Shown here: positions 35,410-47,000 of the stretch, piece after piece
Position numbering within the stretch: the stretch's first letter is position 1
How the letters are laid out: each line of letters begins with the position of its first letter
NCBI GenBank assembly: GCA_037355855.1
Contig: CM074761.1
Coordinates: 6,281,346-6,345,345, forward strand
DNA length: 64,000 bases
DNA from: Pseudo-nitzschia pungens
Taxonomy: Eukaryota; Bacillariophyta; Bacillariophyceae; Bacillariales; Bacillariaceae
Reading direction: 5' to 3'
Program-made: the position numbers and the translations under genes
Notes under the pieces: generated by a model
What the model saw: the letters and a program-made list of their open reading frames with translations, nothing else
What the model was told of the DNA's origin: nothing
Database searches by the model: none

Positions 35410-35935
35410 TTCAAATAGAAGATCGAAGGATCGATTGATGTTCTTGAAAGGAGCGACGGATCGGTCGATCGATTGATTTTCGATTCTTAAGATCGATTGA
35501 TTGATTTTCGGTTGTTCCGAAAAGGAGCGACGGATTGATCGATTGATTTAATTTTCGGTTGTTCCAGAAAGGAGCGATGAATCGATCGACGGATCGATTG
35601 AGTTTTGTTTGTTCCAAATCCAAAAGGGAGCGACGGATCGATTGATTTAATTTTCGGTTGTTCCAGAAAGTTCCAGAAAAGAGCGACGGATCGATTGATT
35701 TTTGGATGTTATGAAATGGAGCGACGGAACGATTGATTTTTGGATGTTATGAAATGGAGCGACGGAACGATTGATTTTCGGTTGTTCCAGAAAGGAGCGA
35801 CAGATAGATTTTCAGTTGTTCCGAAAAGGAAATGGAACGACGGATCGATCGATTTTCGGATGTTATGAAATGGAGCAACGGATCGATTGATTTTCGGTTG
35901 TGCCAGAAGGGAGCGACGGAGATTCGCAACTGAGC
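35410..35935 (+). repeat. Minisatellite downstream of the 33190-35409 gene
   Basis: About ten degenerate units of GGAGCGACGGATCGATTGA followed by TTTTCGGTTGTTCCAGAAA. Shares its core with the upstream array in the same orientation. Confidence 0.85.
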
Positions 35936-35987
35936 AAATGATACAAAGATTTTTTATTGTTTAGTTACCTGCCTAGTGTAGAATGGT

Positions 35988-38900
35988 TCATTCAGCAATG
36001 CCGGTGTTGTCTGATTCCTCTCGTTGTACAGGACAAGCGGAGTAGAGGCTCTCGTAGGTAGTAGTAGTATATGTCATAGAATTATTCCTCTTTTCAAAGA
36101 ATTCGAGCCATTGCAATCGATTGTGAACAACCAACCAACGACCATTGTTTACCGGTTCAGCATTCTCGTCCAGTTCAGGAACGACTGCCAGTTCGGAAAG
36201 AATAGTGTCAGTGTTAAATAAATATAAAGTATTGTCGAGATAGCCGCTTTTTACAAAGTGAGATGATGTAGACCTCGGATCCTCTCTAAACTTTCTGACA
36301 ACCGCGTAGATGCCATCTGAATCGACGTTGTATCCATTCACAGCCGATGTGGGTTGTTTCAAATCTTTCACGTGCAGAAAACACAGCATTTGACAGGGGA
36401 TTTCAGTGTTGTCATCAACTGCAAACATTGCCCAGTCAAACCATACACTGTTAACTTGGCCTGAATCAGACCTGTATGAGGGGTGACATCGGAACAGGTA
36501 GTTGACATGATTCACAGAATCCCATCTGTTGTGTTCGGTGAACCCAAATATGCTGGATCTGTCATCCAGCAAAGGAAGGACAGAGTTGCAAACAAAATCT
36601 AGTACAATTGTTGAATGAAATGGTTTGTTGTAGTTCCGTTGTCTGATCCATCTCATCGAACTTTTGGTTCCATCCAGAAAAATGGTGAAACGGGCACCAT
36701 ACTGTGTAGGACGGGGGGAAATGACTTTAGGATCACCACCCACTTTCTTCAACTTGTAATGAGAGGTTGCGAGTCGAAGGAGAGATGCTTCTTCTTTCCG
36801 ACGGGTTGTCTGATGGACTAAGGTTGCGGCATTTTGTTGAGTATTTTTGGACGGTGCTTTTATTTCAGTCTTGTGGTGACTTTCACTGTATGCAGAATCG
36901 AAACCTAATGTTGGACCCCAAAGACTGATGTACTTCGGAATGTGAAAGTAGAGGTGATTTTTGATAAGTTTTGTTCCCATTCCCTTCCTAATGCAGGTGC
37001 CATTGATAGAGTTGAGGAAATGAATAATGGTTTTGGGAAGATTTTTGATGCACTTTGTGGTTGGACGGCCGTGTTTGAGAAATTCTTCCATAGAGATGAT
37101 TTGTTCGATAACATCAATGTGCTTCTTCACAAATGAGTTGTCCCTCAAAATTGCAATGCCGGATTCAGAAACCAATGTTAGAAGAATCAAAATCAGCATA
37201 CCACTGTAATCGTGCCCCTCTTTTTTAGTGACAGATAGAAGATTGGAGCTGAATTTAGTTCTGGGAAAGTCACGATCCGACTGCCTTGACAGTAGGGCTC
37301 CATATTTTTGAGAGACATGCCCAATTGTATTTACTGTGGAAACACCGGTCTTTAGGTGATCAGCATACGGGCATGGTATTGAACCCTTCATCAGTTGCTC
37401 CAGGGATTCTACCTCTCGTTTGGCACACCCGAGCTGGTGCATGTGGAGGCATTCACCGGGCGTGGCTAGGTGGATGTTGTTTACATTGGTACCAAAGTTG
37501 AGACTGTGGAATGCATTTCTGATTTGGTGGTGAGAAATATTGTTGAAATATTCCTTGGTGGTGGTGGCATCTGAGTCTGGAAATGTATGAAAATCTGATG
37601 GGACCCAAAGAGAGGCTGTTTGTTGTGCTGATGGTCTGTTTATGTCCTTGGTGGAACAGTTACAGTGTCGGCAGAGCTTTTGTACACCACCCGACCGTGA
37701 TCCATATTTGCCACATAATTTATCATGCAGTTCTGTGTCACCGATGACATAGGCTATTGCAAATTTCATTTTGACTTGCCACAATTGGCCGGCATAAGGG
37801 AGAAAATTCCATTGGATGCCTTCATGGGTGGACTCGCATGCTTCTTTGAAAGATCGGAGCGCCACTTCTAGGGCATTATGGAGGTTTTGGATTGATTCTT
37901 TTGGAGATGGTTTTCTTGAATGGTGAATGCTCTCCAAATCAGAGTCAGGATGAAAATAGATTGTTGTCCATGCTTCCGGCCTTTTCCTGGTTTCGATGTT
38001 GAATATGCCTAGGGTCATGTTGAGTGGAGTCAGTGATAGTCTTCGGTGCGCATCCAAGCTAATTCCATCCATGTAAAAAATGATGGGAACAAGGATTTCA
38101 GAATTTTCTTCTATGCAGATGGATCTCCAGGAATCCGACCACCATGATCCGTGGTGCAACTCAGTGATGGGACAGGAATCAGTTCGAACCGGGAAATGCT
38201 CTGGTGACAAGGGGGTGTTGCTGTTGGGGAATGACAAATTTTCTTCCATCATTAAATCTGGGTTCGACAGCAGGGAATACAAAGCATCCAGAAAAGAGCG
38301 GACATATATTTGAGCAGGTTTGTTGTCGGGAAGCCAATTCACAATTTTGGGCTCAAATTTTGGTTCCGACGATATGCCAAGATTTTTTTTAATTTCTTGG
38401 AAAATGGCGTCACGTTTTCTTGTTGGTGTAATATTGAAATCGAAACCGGGAAGATTGTTGCTGTCTTTTGCCCAATTGAAAATGGTTTGATAAGTGGAAA
38501 GAGGTAGCTTGTGCTGCGATATAATGTTGAGGAGGTTGATTTCAGCAATAAGTTCCGGACGGGGTGGGAACAGAGTGCGATTCCGGAATGTTTCCTCTCT
38601 TTCGTTTATGGAAATGGTGGTGCTTTTCATGATTTCGGAATCAGATACTTCGGTGTCGGTGTCAGAACTGGCATCAAAATTGTCAGGTGCATCAACATCG
38701 GAATCGATTGCATTCATTTGTTCCTCATTTTCAGCCATATGCGATTCGATTGCCTGTCTGTCCATGGGTGGGATCAATACATTGGCGATCACTTGAGGAT
38801 TGAGTGAGGTATGGATAGAAGTTGTTGCGGCGGTGTTCGTTTTGGCAAGGGAGGGGGGGATTTGTGGTCCATTCTGTGTCATTGTCAGTCCATACTGTGA

Positions 38901-39191
38901 TGGTGTGTGTCGGACCAAAGGGAGGGTGACTTCGGCTTTCGCAGAAGAAATAAAATCCATAAGATCGTTCTTAACATAATAAGTTCGGCAATCAATGTTG
39001 GACTTCAAGTGGAATGAAAGTCCTCTACAGACATATCGGTAGGTGTGAAAGTGGCTCGATTCTTGTTTGTATCCCTTGAAGGATTTTGATTTTCTACTTC
39101 TTCCGGAGGCAATGCAGTTGCGACAATGGAATGTCTTGGGTATTCTGGGCTCATTGGCAAAGTGCCTTGGGTCCGAGGAAGCTTTCGGCAT
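35988..39191 (-). CDS. Putative DDE transposase, CACTA/Plavaka-like
   Basis: The frame is open from 39272, but the ATG at 39189-39191 (MPKASSDPRHF) is the better start, giving 1067 residues. The N-terminus has spaced Cys/His (FHCRNC and DCRTYY), perhaps a zinc-binding DNA-recognition module. An acidic Asp/Ser stretch follows. The core contains VPIIFYMDGISLDAH with PLNMTLGIFN and RKRPEAW a little later, the arrangement seen around the first catalytic Asp of CACTA and Plavaka transposases. Then come CRHCNCST and ECLHMHQLGCAKREVE, resembling the later His-rich block, and a long C-terminal domain. The exact DDE residues cannot be fixed without alignment. No stop or shift is visible, so this could be the active enzyme. 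It lies about 380 bp inside the right end and reads inward. Confidence 0.65.
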   Translation of the reverse strand: MPKASSDPRHFANEPRIPKTFHCRNCIASGRSRKSKSFKGYKQESSHFHTYRYVCRGLSFHLKSNIDCRTYYVKNDLMDFISSAKAEVTLPLVRHTPSQYGLTMTQNGPQIPPSLAKTNTAATTSIHTSLNPQVIANVLIPPMDRQAIESHMAENEEQMNAIDSDVDAPDNFDASSDTDTEVSDSEIMKSTTISINEREETFRNRTLFPPRPELIAEINLLNIISQHKLPLSTYQTIFNWAKDSNNLPGFDFNITPTRKRDAIFQEIKKNLGISSEPKFEPKIVNWLPDNKPAQIYVRSFLDALYSLLSNPDLMMEENLSFPNSNTPLSPEHFPVRTDSCPITELHHGSWWSDSWRSICIEENSEILVPIIFYMDGISLDAHRRLSLTPLNMTLGIFNIETRKRPEAWTTIYFHPDSDLESIHHSRKPSPKESIQNLHNALEVALRSFKEACESTHEGIQWNFLPYAGQLWQVKMKFAIAYVIGDTELHDKLCGKYGSRSGGVQKLCRHCNCSTKDINRPSAQQTASLWVPSDFHTFPDSDATTTKEYFNNISHHQIRNAFHSLNFGTNVNNIHLATPGECLHMHQLGCAKREVESLEQLMKGSIPCPYADHLKTGVSTVNTIGHVSQKYGALLSRQSDRDFPRTKFSSNLLSVTKKEGHDYSGMLILILLTLVSESGIAILRDNSFVKKHIDVIEQIISMEEFLKHGRPTTKCIKNLPKTIIHFLNSINGTCIRKGMGTKLIKNHLYFHIPKYISLWGPTLGFDSAYSESHHKTEIKAPSKNTQQNAATLVHQTTRRKEEASLLRLATSHYKLKKVGGDPKVISPRPTQYGARFTIFLDGTKSSMRWIRQRNYNKPFHSTIVLDFVCNSVLPLLDDRSSIFGFTEHNRWDSVNHVNYLFRCHPSYRSDSGQVNSVWFDWAMFAVDDNTEIPCQMLCFLHVKDLKQPTSAVNGYNVDSDGIYAVVRKFREDPRSTSSHFVKSGYLDNTLYLFNTDTILSELAVVPELDENAEPVNNGRWLVVHNRLQWLEFFEKRNNSMTYTTTTYESLYSACPVQREESDNTGIAE

Positions 39192-39550
39192 GGTGGTGTG
39201 TGTTTTTGTGATGGTGCGATGTCCCGGTATGTGATGTGACACCACTGAAAAAAAAAGTTCACAAAGGTGCACGACGTAACCCTTTGGTGTGATTGAAGTA
39301 AATTGGATTAAAAATTATTTGTTGTGTTGAGTCAAGTGTGTCAAATGTGTAAAATGGAATGAAAGTGTGAAGAGGGACTGAATGTCAGGGTCTAGAACAG
39401 AACATTGCCGTTGCCACGTTGGGGGAGTTGAGAAAAGGGAGAAATGTGGTTGAGAATAATGGAAAAAAGGTTGTGAAATAAAAAATTGGGGTCGTGTTTT
39501 TTTTAGACAAGTCGCGATCCGGTCGCGATCGGGTCGCGATTGGTCGCGAT

Positions 39551-39574
39551 GGGTCGCGAACCAGTTTTCGGACG
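39551..39574 (-). repeat. Right terminal inverted repeat of the DNA transposon
   Basis: Ends ...CCAGTTTTCGGACG. Preceded by four TCGCGAT(C/T/G)GG motifs between 39509 and 39555. The interval 39192-39508 holds the presumed transposase promoter, with no other gene. Confidence 0.9.
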
Positions 39575-42500
39575 CTCTCTCCTTGATCAAGACTACCATG
39601 CCAGTGACCCATCCTTTGTGTCCTTATACCCTGACACTACATCGGATCTTCCTCATCCTGACATCGACATTACTGGCACCCCTCGCAATCTTCCACCCCG
39701 GCCTCTCGATCCCTCCGCCAAGTTTCACACCGACCTCCTTAATTCTGGCTCGAGTGTTCACTTCCACGAGTTCGTCCCCGTTCCGAGCATTGACAACGAT
39801 GGCCCTTCTGTCTCTGCATCTGCTGCCGGACTGTTTTGGCTTCACGATGCTGACTATTTCACAGTGAACTTCTCGCTCGCTGCGCCTTCACTGCTCTCCA
39901 ATCTCTTCTTGAGACACCTGACGATGACGTCTCTTCCTCTGCTGACACCCTCCATGCCACCAATCGGCCTCGCACCTCTGTTGCCACCCCTCATGACTTT
40001 GCCGCCTTGAAACCTTTCTTTGCTTGGATTCCCATTGATAGGATCCATGCAACTTTTCAGAACTCCACGCAGTATGGTTCCATGCCCACCAGTCCTGATG
40101 GCAACCTCTTCAAACGCTACAAGGCTCCTCAGCCTGCCATGAACGTGCGCCCATTCCATGATGATGTCCTCTCTGACGCCATTTATTGTGATACCCCCTC
40201 CATTGATGGCGGTTCCAAAATAGCTCAACTCTTCTTTGGGAGGCTCTCCCACATCATTCACGTCGAACCCATGAAGAATACTGGTGATTTTCTCTCTTGC
40301 TTCCAAAATTTCGTTCGCATCTGGGGACGCCCACTTCGCCTGCTTTGTGATTCTGGTAAATACCAGGCCAGCAACCGTGTCCTTGATTACCTTCGCCTCC
40401 TTTGGATCCGGCTTTGGCAATCTGAACCCTACTACCAACACCAAAACAAGTTTGAACGGCGTTATCAGACTTTTCTCCGCACTGTCAATCGTGTCATGGA
40501 TCGAACCGGCACCCCTCCTCACCTATGGTTTCACTGCATGCATTATATTGCTGGCTTACTCAACCATATCTCTGACCCCACTCTCCATGACCGCCAACCC
40601 ATTTTTGTTGCCACTGGCACTCTCGGTGACATCTCTGCCTACACCGCTTTCTTCTGGTTTGAGCCTGTATACTTCAAAGTAGATGACTCCCCCTTTGGGT
40701 CTCCCACCAAACGCTTTGGGCATTTTGTTGGCCTCGCTGATCACGTCGGCAATGCCATGACCTTCAACATTTGGGTCCCTGACACCAACAAGATTGTCCC
40801 TCGGAGCAATGTCCGCACTGCCTTAGATGCATCTACTCGCAACCAACGTGCTGGCACTTTCACCGATGATTCCTTCCTCGCCTGGCGTCAGCACCTCAAT
40901 TCCTCTCACCTACCCACTGCCTCTGGTGACACTCCGTCTCGCACTGCGTGTGATCCCCTTCCTGTCTCACCTGCTTCCTCTTCTGTTTATCGTGCCTCTG
41001 ACACTTATGCCCAGATTGATGGCAAATGGCAAATTGTTCCAATCAAGCACAACTATGGGGAGATGGGTGATGCACCTTTCCGTCAGGTGGTCTACACCAA
41101 AGACAAAACGGGTACTCCACGCCTTGAATCAGATTTTGGTGATCCTGAACTTGCTTATCTTGACACAAGCGTCTCACCAGCTGATCCAAGCCTTGATTAC
41201 ATTCCTGACACCGGTCCATCGAAGGTAGTTCTACTTGACCATGATGGCAATCCTGTATGCAACCAACATGGGGAGCTACAAACAATTGATGCCATCCCTC
41301 CTGATGATCTCATTGGACGTTCCTTCCTCATTTCCAATCCCGATGGCACAAGGACCCGAACCACTGTTGTTAGCATTCTCGACAAGCTCCAAACGAACCC
41401 TGACCTCATCAAATTCAAATGCAACCACGACAATGACACTGTCGATGACGTCATTGCATACAATGACATCATGAATCACATCCATCGTGACGAAACTCAA
41501 GAAGATGGCCCATTGTGGGCATTCAGACGCATCCTTGGACACCAAGGTCCATTGACCCATAGACATCCAGACTACAAGGGTAGCCTTTACAACTTATGGG
41601 TCGAATGGGAAAACATGGAACGTACTTTTGAACCACTAAACATAATGGCAGCTGATGATCCTGTCACTGTGGCACAATATGGCAAGGAACACAATCTCTT
41701 GCAAACCAGAGGCTGGAAAAGACTTCGGCGCATTGTCAAACTGGCCAAACGTACCAAACAGTTGGAGCGCCTCACCAAGCAAGCGAAGCTCAAATCCTTC
41801 AACACCAGTCCTAAATACCAATATGGCTTCCAAGTTCCCAACAACCACGATGAAGCTGTACAACTGGACATCAAGAATGGCAACACCAAATGGCAAGATG
41901 CCATCAAACTTGAAATGCAACAACTCCATGACTATAACACCTTTATTGACAATGGACCTTTTGAAGCATCCAACATTCCTTCTGGATATCAACAAATCAA
42001 GGTCCACATGATCTTTGCAGTCAAACATGATGGACGTCATAAGGCAAGACTTGTAGCCAATGGAAATCTCACAGATGTGCCACTTGACAGTGTATATGCT
42101 GGAGTGGTGTCACTCCGAGGCCTTCGCATGTGCCTGTTTGCGGCTGAACTCAACTCCCTTGATGCCTGGGGCACAGACATTGGCAATGCCTATTTAGAAG
42201 CCTTCACTTCTGAAAAAGTCTGCATTAAAGCAGGTCCAGAATTTGGCCCACTCAAAGGTCACATGCTGCTTATCCACAAAGCTCTTTATGGGCTACACTC
42301 ATCTGGGAAATGTTTTGGTGATCTCCTCGCTGCATGCCTCATTGAACAAGGTTTTGAACGATCCAAAAATGAAGCCGAAATCTTCATGCGTCCTGGCGTT
42401 AACAAACATGGGGAGCCTGTTTATGAATATGTTGCAACCTATGTTGATGATCTCTGTGTGTGCATGTCAGACCCAAACCAATTTCTTGAAGTCCTCCAAG

Positions 42501-43603
42501 CTGAACCCTACAACTTCAAACTCAAAGGTTCAGGGCCTATGCAATTCCATCTAGGATGTGGTTTCACAAGAGACAAACATGGGATCCTCTGTATGGATCC
42601 ATCCAAATTCATCTCCAAACTTGAAACCTCTTATCAACAGATGTTTGGCTGCGCACCTAAAACAAGAGCACAGTCTCCACTTGAAGAAAATGACCACCCT
42701 GAACTTGACACATCTGACTTCCTTGATGAAGAAGACACCAAGAAATACCAGAGCATGATTGGATCCCTCCAATGGCTTGTCACGATTGGGCGCTTTGATA
42801 TTCAAACAGCTGTAATGACAATGTCCAGTTTTAGAGCTCAACCAAGACAAGGCCACTTGGAACGTGCAAAACGCATCTACGGTTATGTAACAAAGTTCAA
42901 AGGATTCAAGATTTGCTTTTGCACCCAAGCTCCAGAACTCCCAGTTTCTGCCCCTGACAACAAGTCTCACGATTGGTCACTCAGTGTGTATGGTGAATGC
43001 AAAGAAGAACTGCCAACTGATGCACCAACACCACTTGGCAAACCTGTTGTCCTCAACCATTTCTATGATGCAAATCTCATGCATGATATCCTCTCTGGGA
43101 AAGCTGTCACTGGCATTCTGCATTTTGCAAACAAAACACCAATCATGTGGTTCTCCAAGAAACAATCCACTGTGGAAACTGCAACCTTCGGTGCTGAATT
43201 TGTTGCAGCAAGGACATGCATTGAACAGATTGTTGACTTGCGCCAATCATTTCGATACATGGGTATCCCTGTCAAGGACACATCATTTGGATGGGGAGAT
43301 AATGAAAAGCAAGTACTCAGTGCTTCATTTCCTTATGCAAGACTTCACAAGAGACACAATATCCTCACATATCACTATGTTCGAGGCATGATTGCACGAG
43401 GCTTCATCAACCTGCAACACATTGTTGGTAAGGACAACTGTGCTGACATCCTCACCAAACATTGGAGTCACAATTCTGTCTATTCCCTGATTAAACCCAT
43501 CTTCAACTATGAAGGCAACACCGGTGACCTCTTCATTCAAGATTGACGACATTATACCCTGTTGGTAGATTGAACATGACAAAATCAAGGAACAGATGGG
43601 GAG

Positions 43604-44076
43604 TGTTAAATTGTAACCAAAATCGGTTTCGTTTGACAAACCCTTAACCCTACATACATTACATATGAACGCTCACACACTGCGCGTAAAGAAAACAAAA
43701 TATTTTCTACTGAGTTTACAGTACAAGAAAACAAGCAGCAGCAGCAACCACTCAGTAGAATTAACAAGACAGCAACGTCGAATTCCCGACAAGGTTGTTG
43801 TCCTCACATCTTTAGTTTAACTCTGATTTGAATACCTTGATACTTACATCCTGCTCCCTGAGCAGCTTCCTGTAGAACTACAAGCCTAAGGTCTAACTGA
43901 CTGAGCCCAAAAGTGGTAGTTAGAATAGACCTGGTTGATCTCGTTCGATCAGCCGTAGTGGTGAATCCGAGACTATCGATAGAACAGACCGGCACCTCAA
44001 CCGGTTTGATGCTGTATATCTCCAAGCCTGCCTTAGGACCTATCAGCTTAAACCCTGTTTCAGCTACATTTTAACA
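43604..44076 (+). repeat. 3' LTR of A2
   Basis: 473 bp, ends TTTTAACA, preceded by the tract GATGGGGAG. Nearly identical to 16032-16504. Confidence 0.95.
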
Positions 44077-47000
44077 GAAATTTACAAGATTCGGAACGTA
44101 CCTTTGTCCTAAAATATAACAACGCTGTCCGCCACAAGTCTCCACCAGATGAATTCCCCAGCCCTGTCAATGGTATCAAGATTGGAGACCCGAAAGATGA
44201 TGGCATGGGCAATACTGATGTTCCCCGCCGCATGTATGGCCGAGGTGGTGGCCGTCCGCGTCGTGTCCGTCGTGTCATGTTGGATTCCACGGTGTCAGTT
44301 GCTGAATCGCCCCAAGAGACAGGAGTCAAGCTTCCTCCACTTCCAGGACCCCCCTCGCCACCAGCAGTTCCTGAACCAGCACTGCCTGAAGCCTCTGATG
44401 ATGCACACAGTATTGGCTCGATCGATGAATCCGAATTATTTCCCGTCGGCAGTGTGCCTCTCAAAGCAGTGCGCTTCTACATGGTTGAAAAGGGGAAGGA
44501 GCAAGAAGAGATGCAGACGCTGCAGCAACAAGAAAAGCAACGTGAGCAGCAGCAAGAGCAGCCGCAAGCGCAGCAGCAGCAGGTTTCAACCAGTATATCA
44601 ACGCCCCGACGCAGCCAGAGACTGAAGGTGAAGACAACCAGAAGGTTCCCCATGAAAATCTCCAAAGGAGAGAATATTGCCCTTATGGACAGTGGAGGTG
44701 GGAATAGACCTACGGTGACTGAGAAGGCATGGATTCGAGTTGGAGGAGAGACAGGATTGACCTCAGCAGTGAAACCATTTATGTCCAGCGATGTTATGGA
44801 TGGACACCCAGTTGTGAGTGCAGTGACCAAAGCAACAGTTCCCGGGAGAGAAGATCCAGTTCTTTTATTGGTCCACTATGCAACTTTTATCACTGAAGAC
44901 CGGGACAGCACTGAAGGAGAGTCTTTGTTAACATCCATGGATATGGGAGATCATGGTGTGAGAGTTGGAGTGCAACCTCAATATCCAGACTGTGGAATCA
45001 AAATTGGCACTACGTTTCTACCCTTTTGGCATGATGAAGAGAAGGTGTTTTTCAAGCTGTCAAAACCAACAGAGGGTGACATGGAGTCTTTGGAGCTGTT
45101 TGAGTTGAATTCCCCAGCACCACCAGATCTCAGAGAATACCCTATGCTCAGACGCAAGAGGAATTTTCAGAAGTTCAGTTTCGCTCAACTACCCATGCTG
45201 GAACTTAGGAAGAGAATGGCAATGCTCCCTGAGCGGGTGGTGAAGAAGACCTTGGAAAATACAACCCAATTCTATACAGAGATTGAAGAAGAGAACAGAG
45301 ACATTCCCAGGAAGCACTACAGGAAGCGTTTCAAAGCATTCCATTATACCAGACAGAATGAACCAGTTGCCACTGACTATACCTTTTTCTCTGAAAAGAC
45401 CAGCCAAGGCCATAATGGTGGTCAGTTTTTCTCTGGAGTGAAGTCCAAGAAGTGGTCTTTTCATCCACTAAAACAAGTGTCCCAATGTACCACTGCCTTG
45501 AAGGATTATCTCAGAGAGCATGGTGCCCCAGATACAATGATCAGTGACAATGCGCAAGCAGAGACAGGCGTGAAGTGGAGTGAAGTGTTGCGGGAAGCTA
45601 GAGTTGCCACTAGATCCAGGACAAGCCAACCATATCACCAACACCAAAATCCGGCTGAACCAGAATGGGGGAGACTTAGCAAGATGATCTCCAACTGTCT
45701 GGCAATGTTCAAAGCTCCTAAATCCTTGGCTCATTGGTGTGCAAAATGGGTTTGCCAAGTGAATAATGTTTGTTCTCGTGCATCTTTGAATTGGAAAACC
45801 CCATCCGAAGTCTCACATGGATGGACCCCTGATATCTCACACCTGCGCTTCCATTTTTATGAGCCTATTTGGTATTATCAACCCCAGAACAAGACGCCAA
45901 AAGATAGCATGTTGAAGGGGAGATTCCTTGCTTTTGCAGATTCCTGTGGGGATGCCATGACCTATTATATTTTGACAGAACCAGATACTAAGAAGACCAA
46001 GCGCCAGATCCTCATGCGCTCCGTTGTCAGAACCAGGAGGGAGAATATTGGAACTGAAAAAGAAGTCCTCAATGATGACCCCAACGCTGCCAGATTTGAA
46101 CTGACTGTTGCTGAAAAGGAAAGGACTATCATTGAAAGCACTGATGAGGTCCCCATCTTGGTTTCAGGGGAAGAATTTGCAGCTGATTCAACTGGCATGG
46201 AACACTCTACGAGCACTTTGGAGGAGTTTCTGCAACAGAATTTGGAAACCAAGGATGATGACGTCCCAGAAGACCTGGAAGACCAAGATGATTTGGATGA
46301 TGATGCAACTGAAGAAGAGGATGCTGAACCTGATGAAGAAGAAGCCCTACCAAAAGATTTGGATTGCACCAACAATGCAGAGTCTCACCTGGATATTCTC
46401 GAAAGTACTGACAAGAACTTGAACAGTGAATTTAGAAAGATTCTGAACCAGCACCATTGGCAAGAAGGGATGTTGATTTTCAAGGCTCAGTTTGTCACTG
46501 ATGTTGGGACTGTGGTAATGGACATCCCACTCACAGTCCTGCAAAAAGATCAACCAGTTGCTTGTGCCAAATACATCAAGATGTACATCGTGGAAAACAG
46601 CAGCAGGCGTTCAAGTGGACCATTGGGTACATGGGCTGACTCAATTTTGAAGGAAAACAGTAATATTATCAGACGAATGAGACGAGTCCAGCCAAGACCA
46701 CAAGAAAGACGAGCACGTGTCAAACTCCCAAAGAAACTCCGACGCGCCATGCAGAATCCAAGTAAGAAAAAGAAAAGATTGTTATCCAGAAATCAACGGC
46801 TTGCAGCAAAGAAGCAACGAGAGAAATTTGGCATCAAGATTCCAAACACCTATCAGCAGTGTGTGCAGTTTGATCTGGAAGCTGGAAATAAGAAATGGCA
46901 AGAGAGCATTGACAAGGAAATGGAAAACTTGGAGAGATTGGAGTGTTTCAAATTCCATGATCCGGCAACAGAATTCCCAGAATCCGAAGGATGGCAAGAA

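Larger units (their letters stand above)
19239..39574. mobile_element. 20.3-kb DNA transposon, CACTA/Plavaka-like, with accessory genes
   Basis: The ends are inverted (CGTCCGAAAACTGGTTCGCG at the left, its complement at the right). The bases CT repeat on both sides (19237-19238 and 39575-39576), and the uninterrupted target is visible in A1 near 9615. Subterminal TCGCGACC motifs recur at both ends. Inside are a transposase-like gene (35988-39191), a large unfamiliar gene (33190-35409), two minus-strand accessory genes and a tandem array. A 2-bp target duplication, subterminal repeats and a big transposase fit the CMC/EnSpm-Plavaka group, but the ends do not start CACTA. The family call is inference; the boundaries are well supported. 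Confidence 0.85.
16924..43546 (+). pseudogene. Gag-pol of A2, 5'-deleted, frameshifted and split
   Basis: The coding match to A1 begins near 16924, so roughly the first 85 gag residues are gone. It runs to 19238, where the DNA transposon enters, and resumes at 39575. Near 39858 A2 reads GACTATTTCAC where A1 has one more T, shifting the frame. The remainder (from about 40007 to 43546) is open and includes integrase, reverse transcriptase with YVDD and RNase H. A 3-base in-frame loss (one Asp codon of the CNHDDND region) lies near 41428. It is a clear non-autonomous relic, although nearly identical to A1 elsewhere. Confidence 0.9.
16032..44076 (+). mobile_element. Copia-type LTR retrotransposon, family A (copy A2), nested in B
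   Basis: The LTRs at 16032-16504 and 43604-44076 are nearly identical, with the last bases TTATCA against TTAACA as one visible difference. GAAAT flanks both ends (16027-16031 and 44077-44081). A2 lacks about 700 bp of leader and gag start present in A1 (junction near 16923), carries a one-base frameshift near 39858, and is split by the DNA transposon at 19239-39574. LTR similarity makes it younger than A1. Confidence 0.95.
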
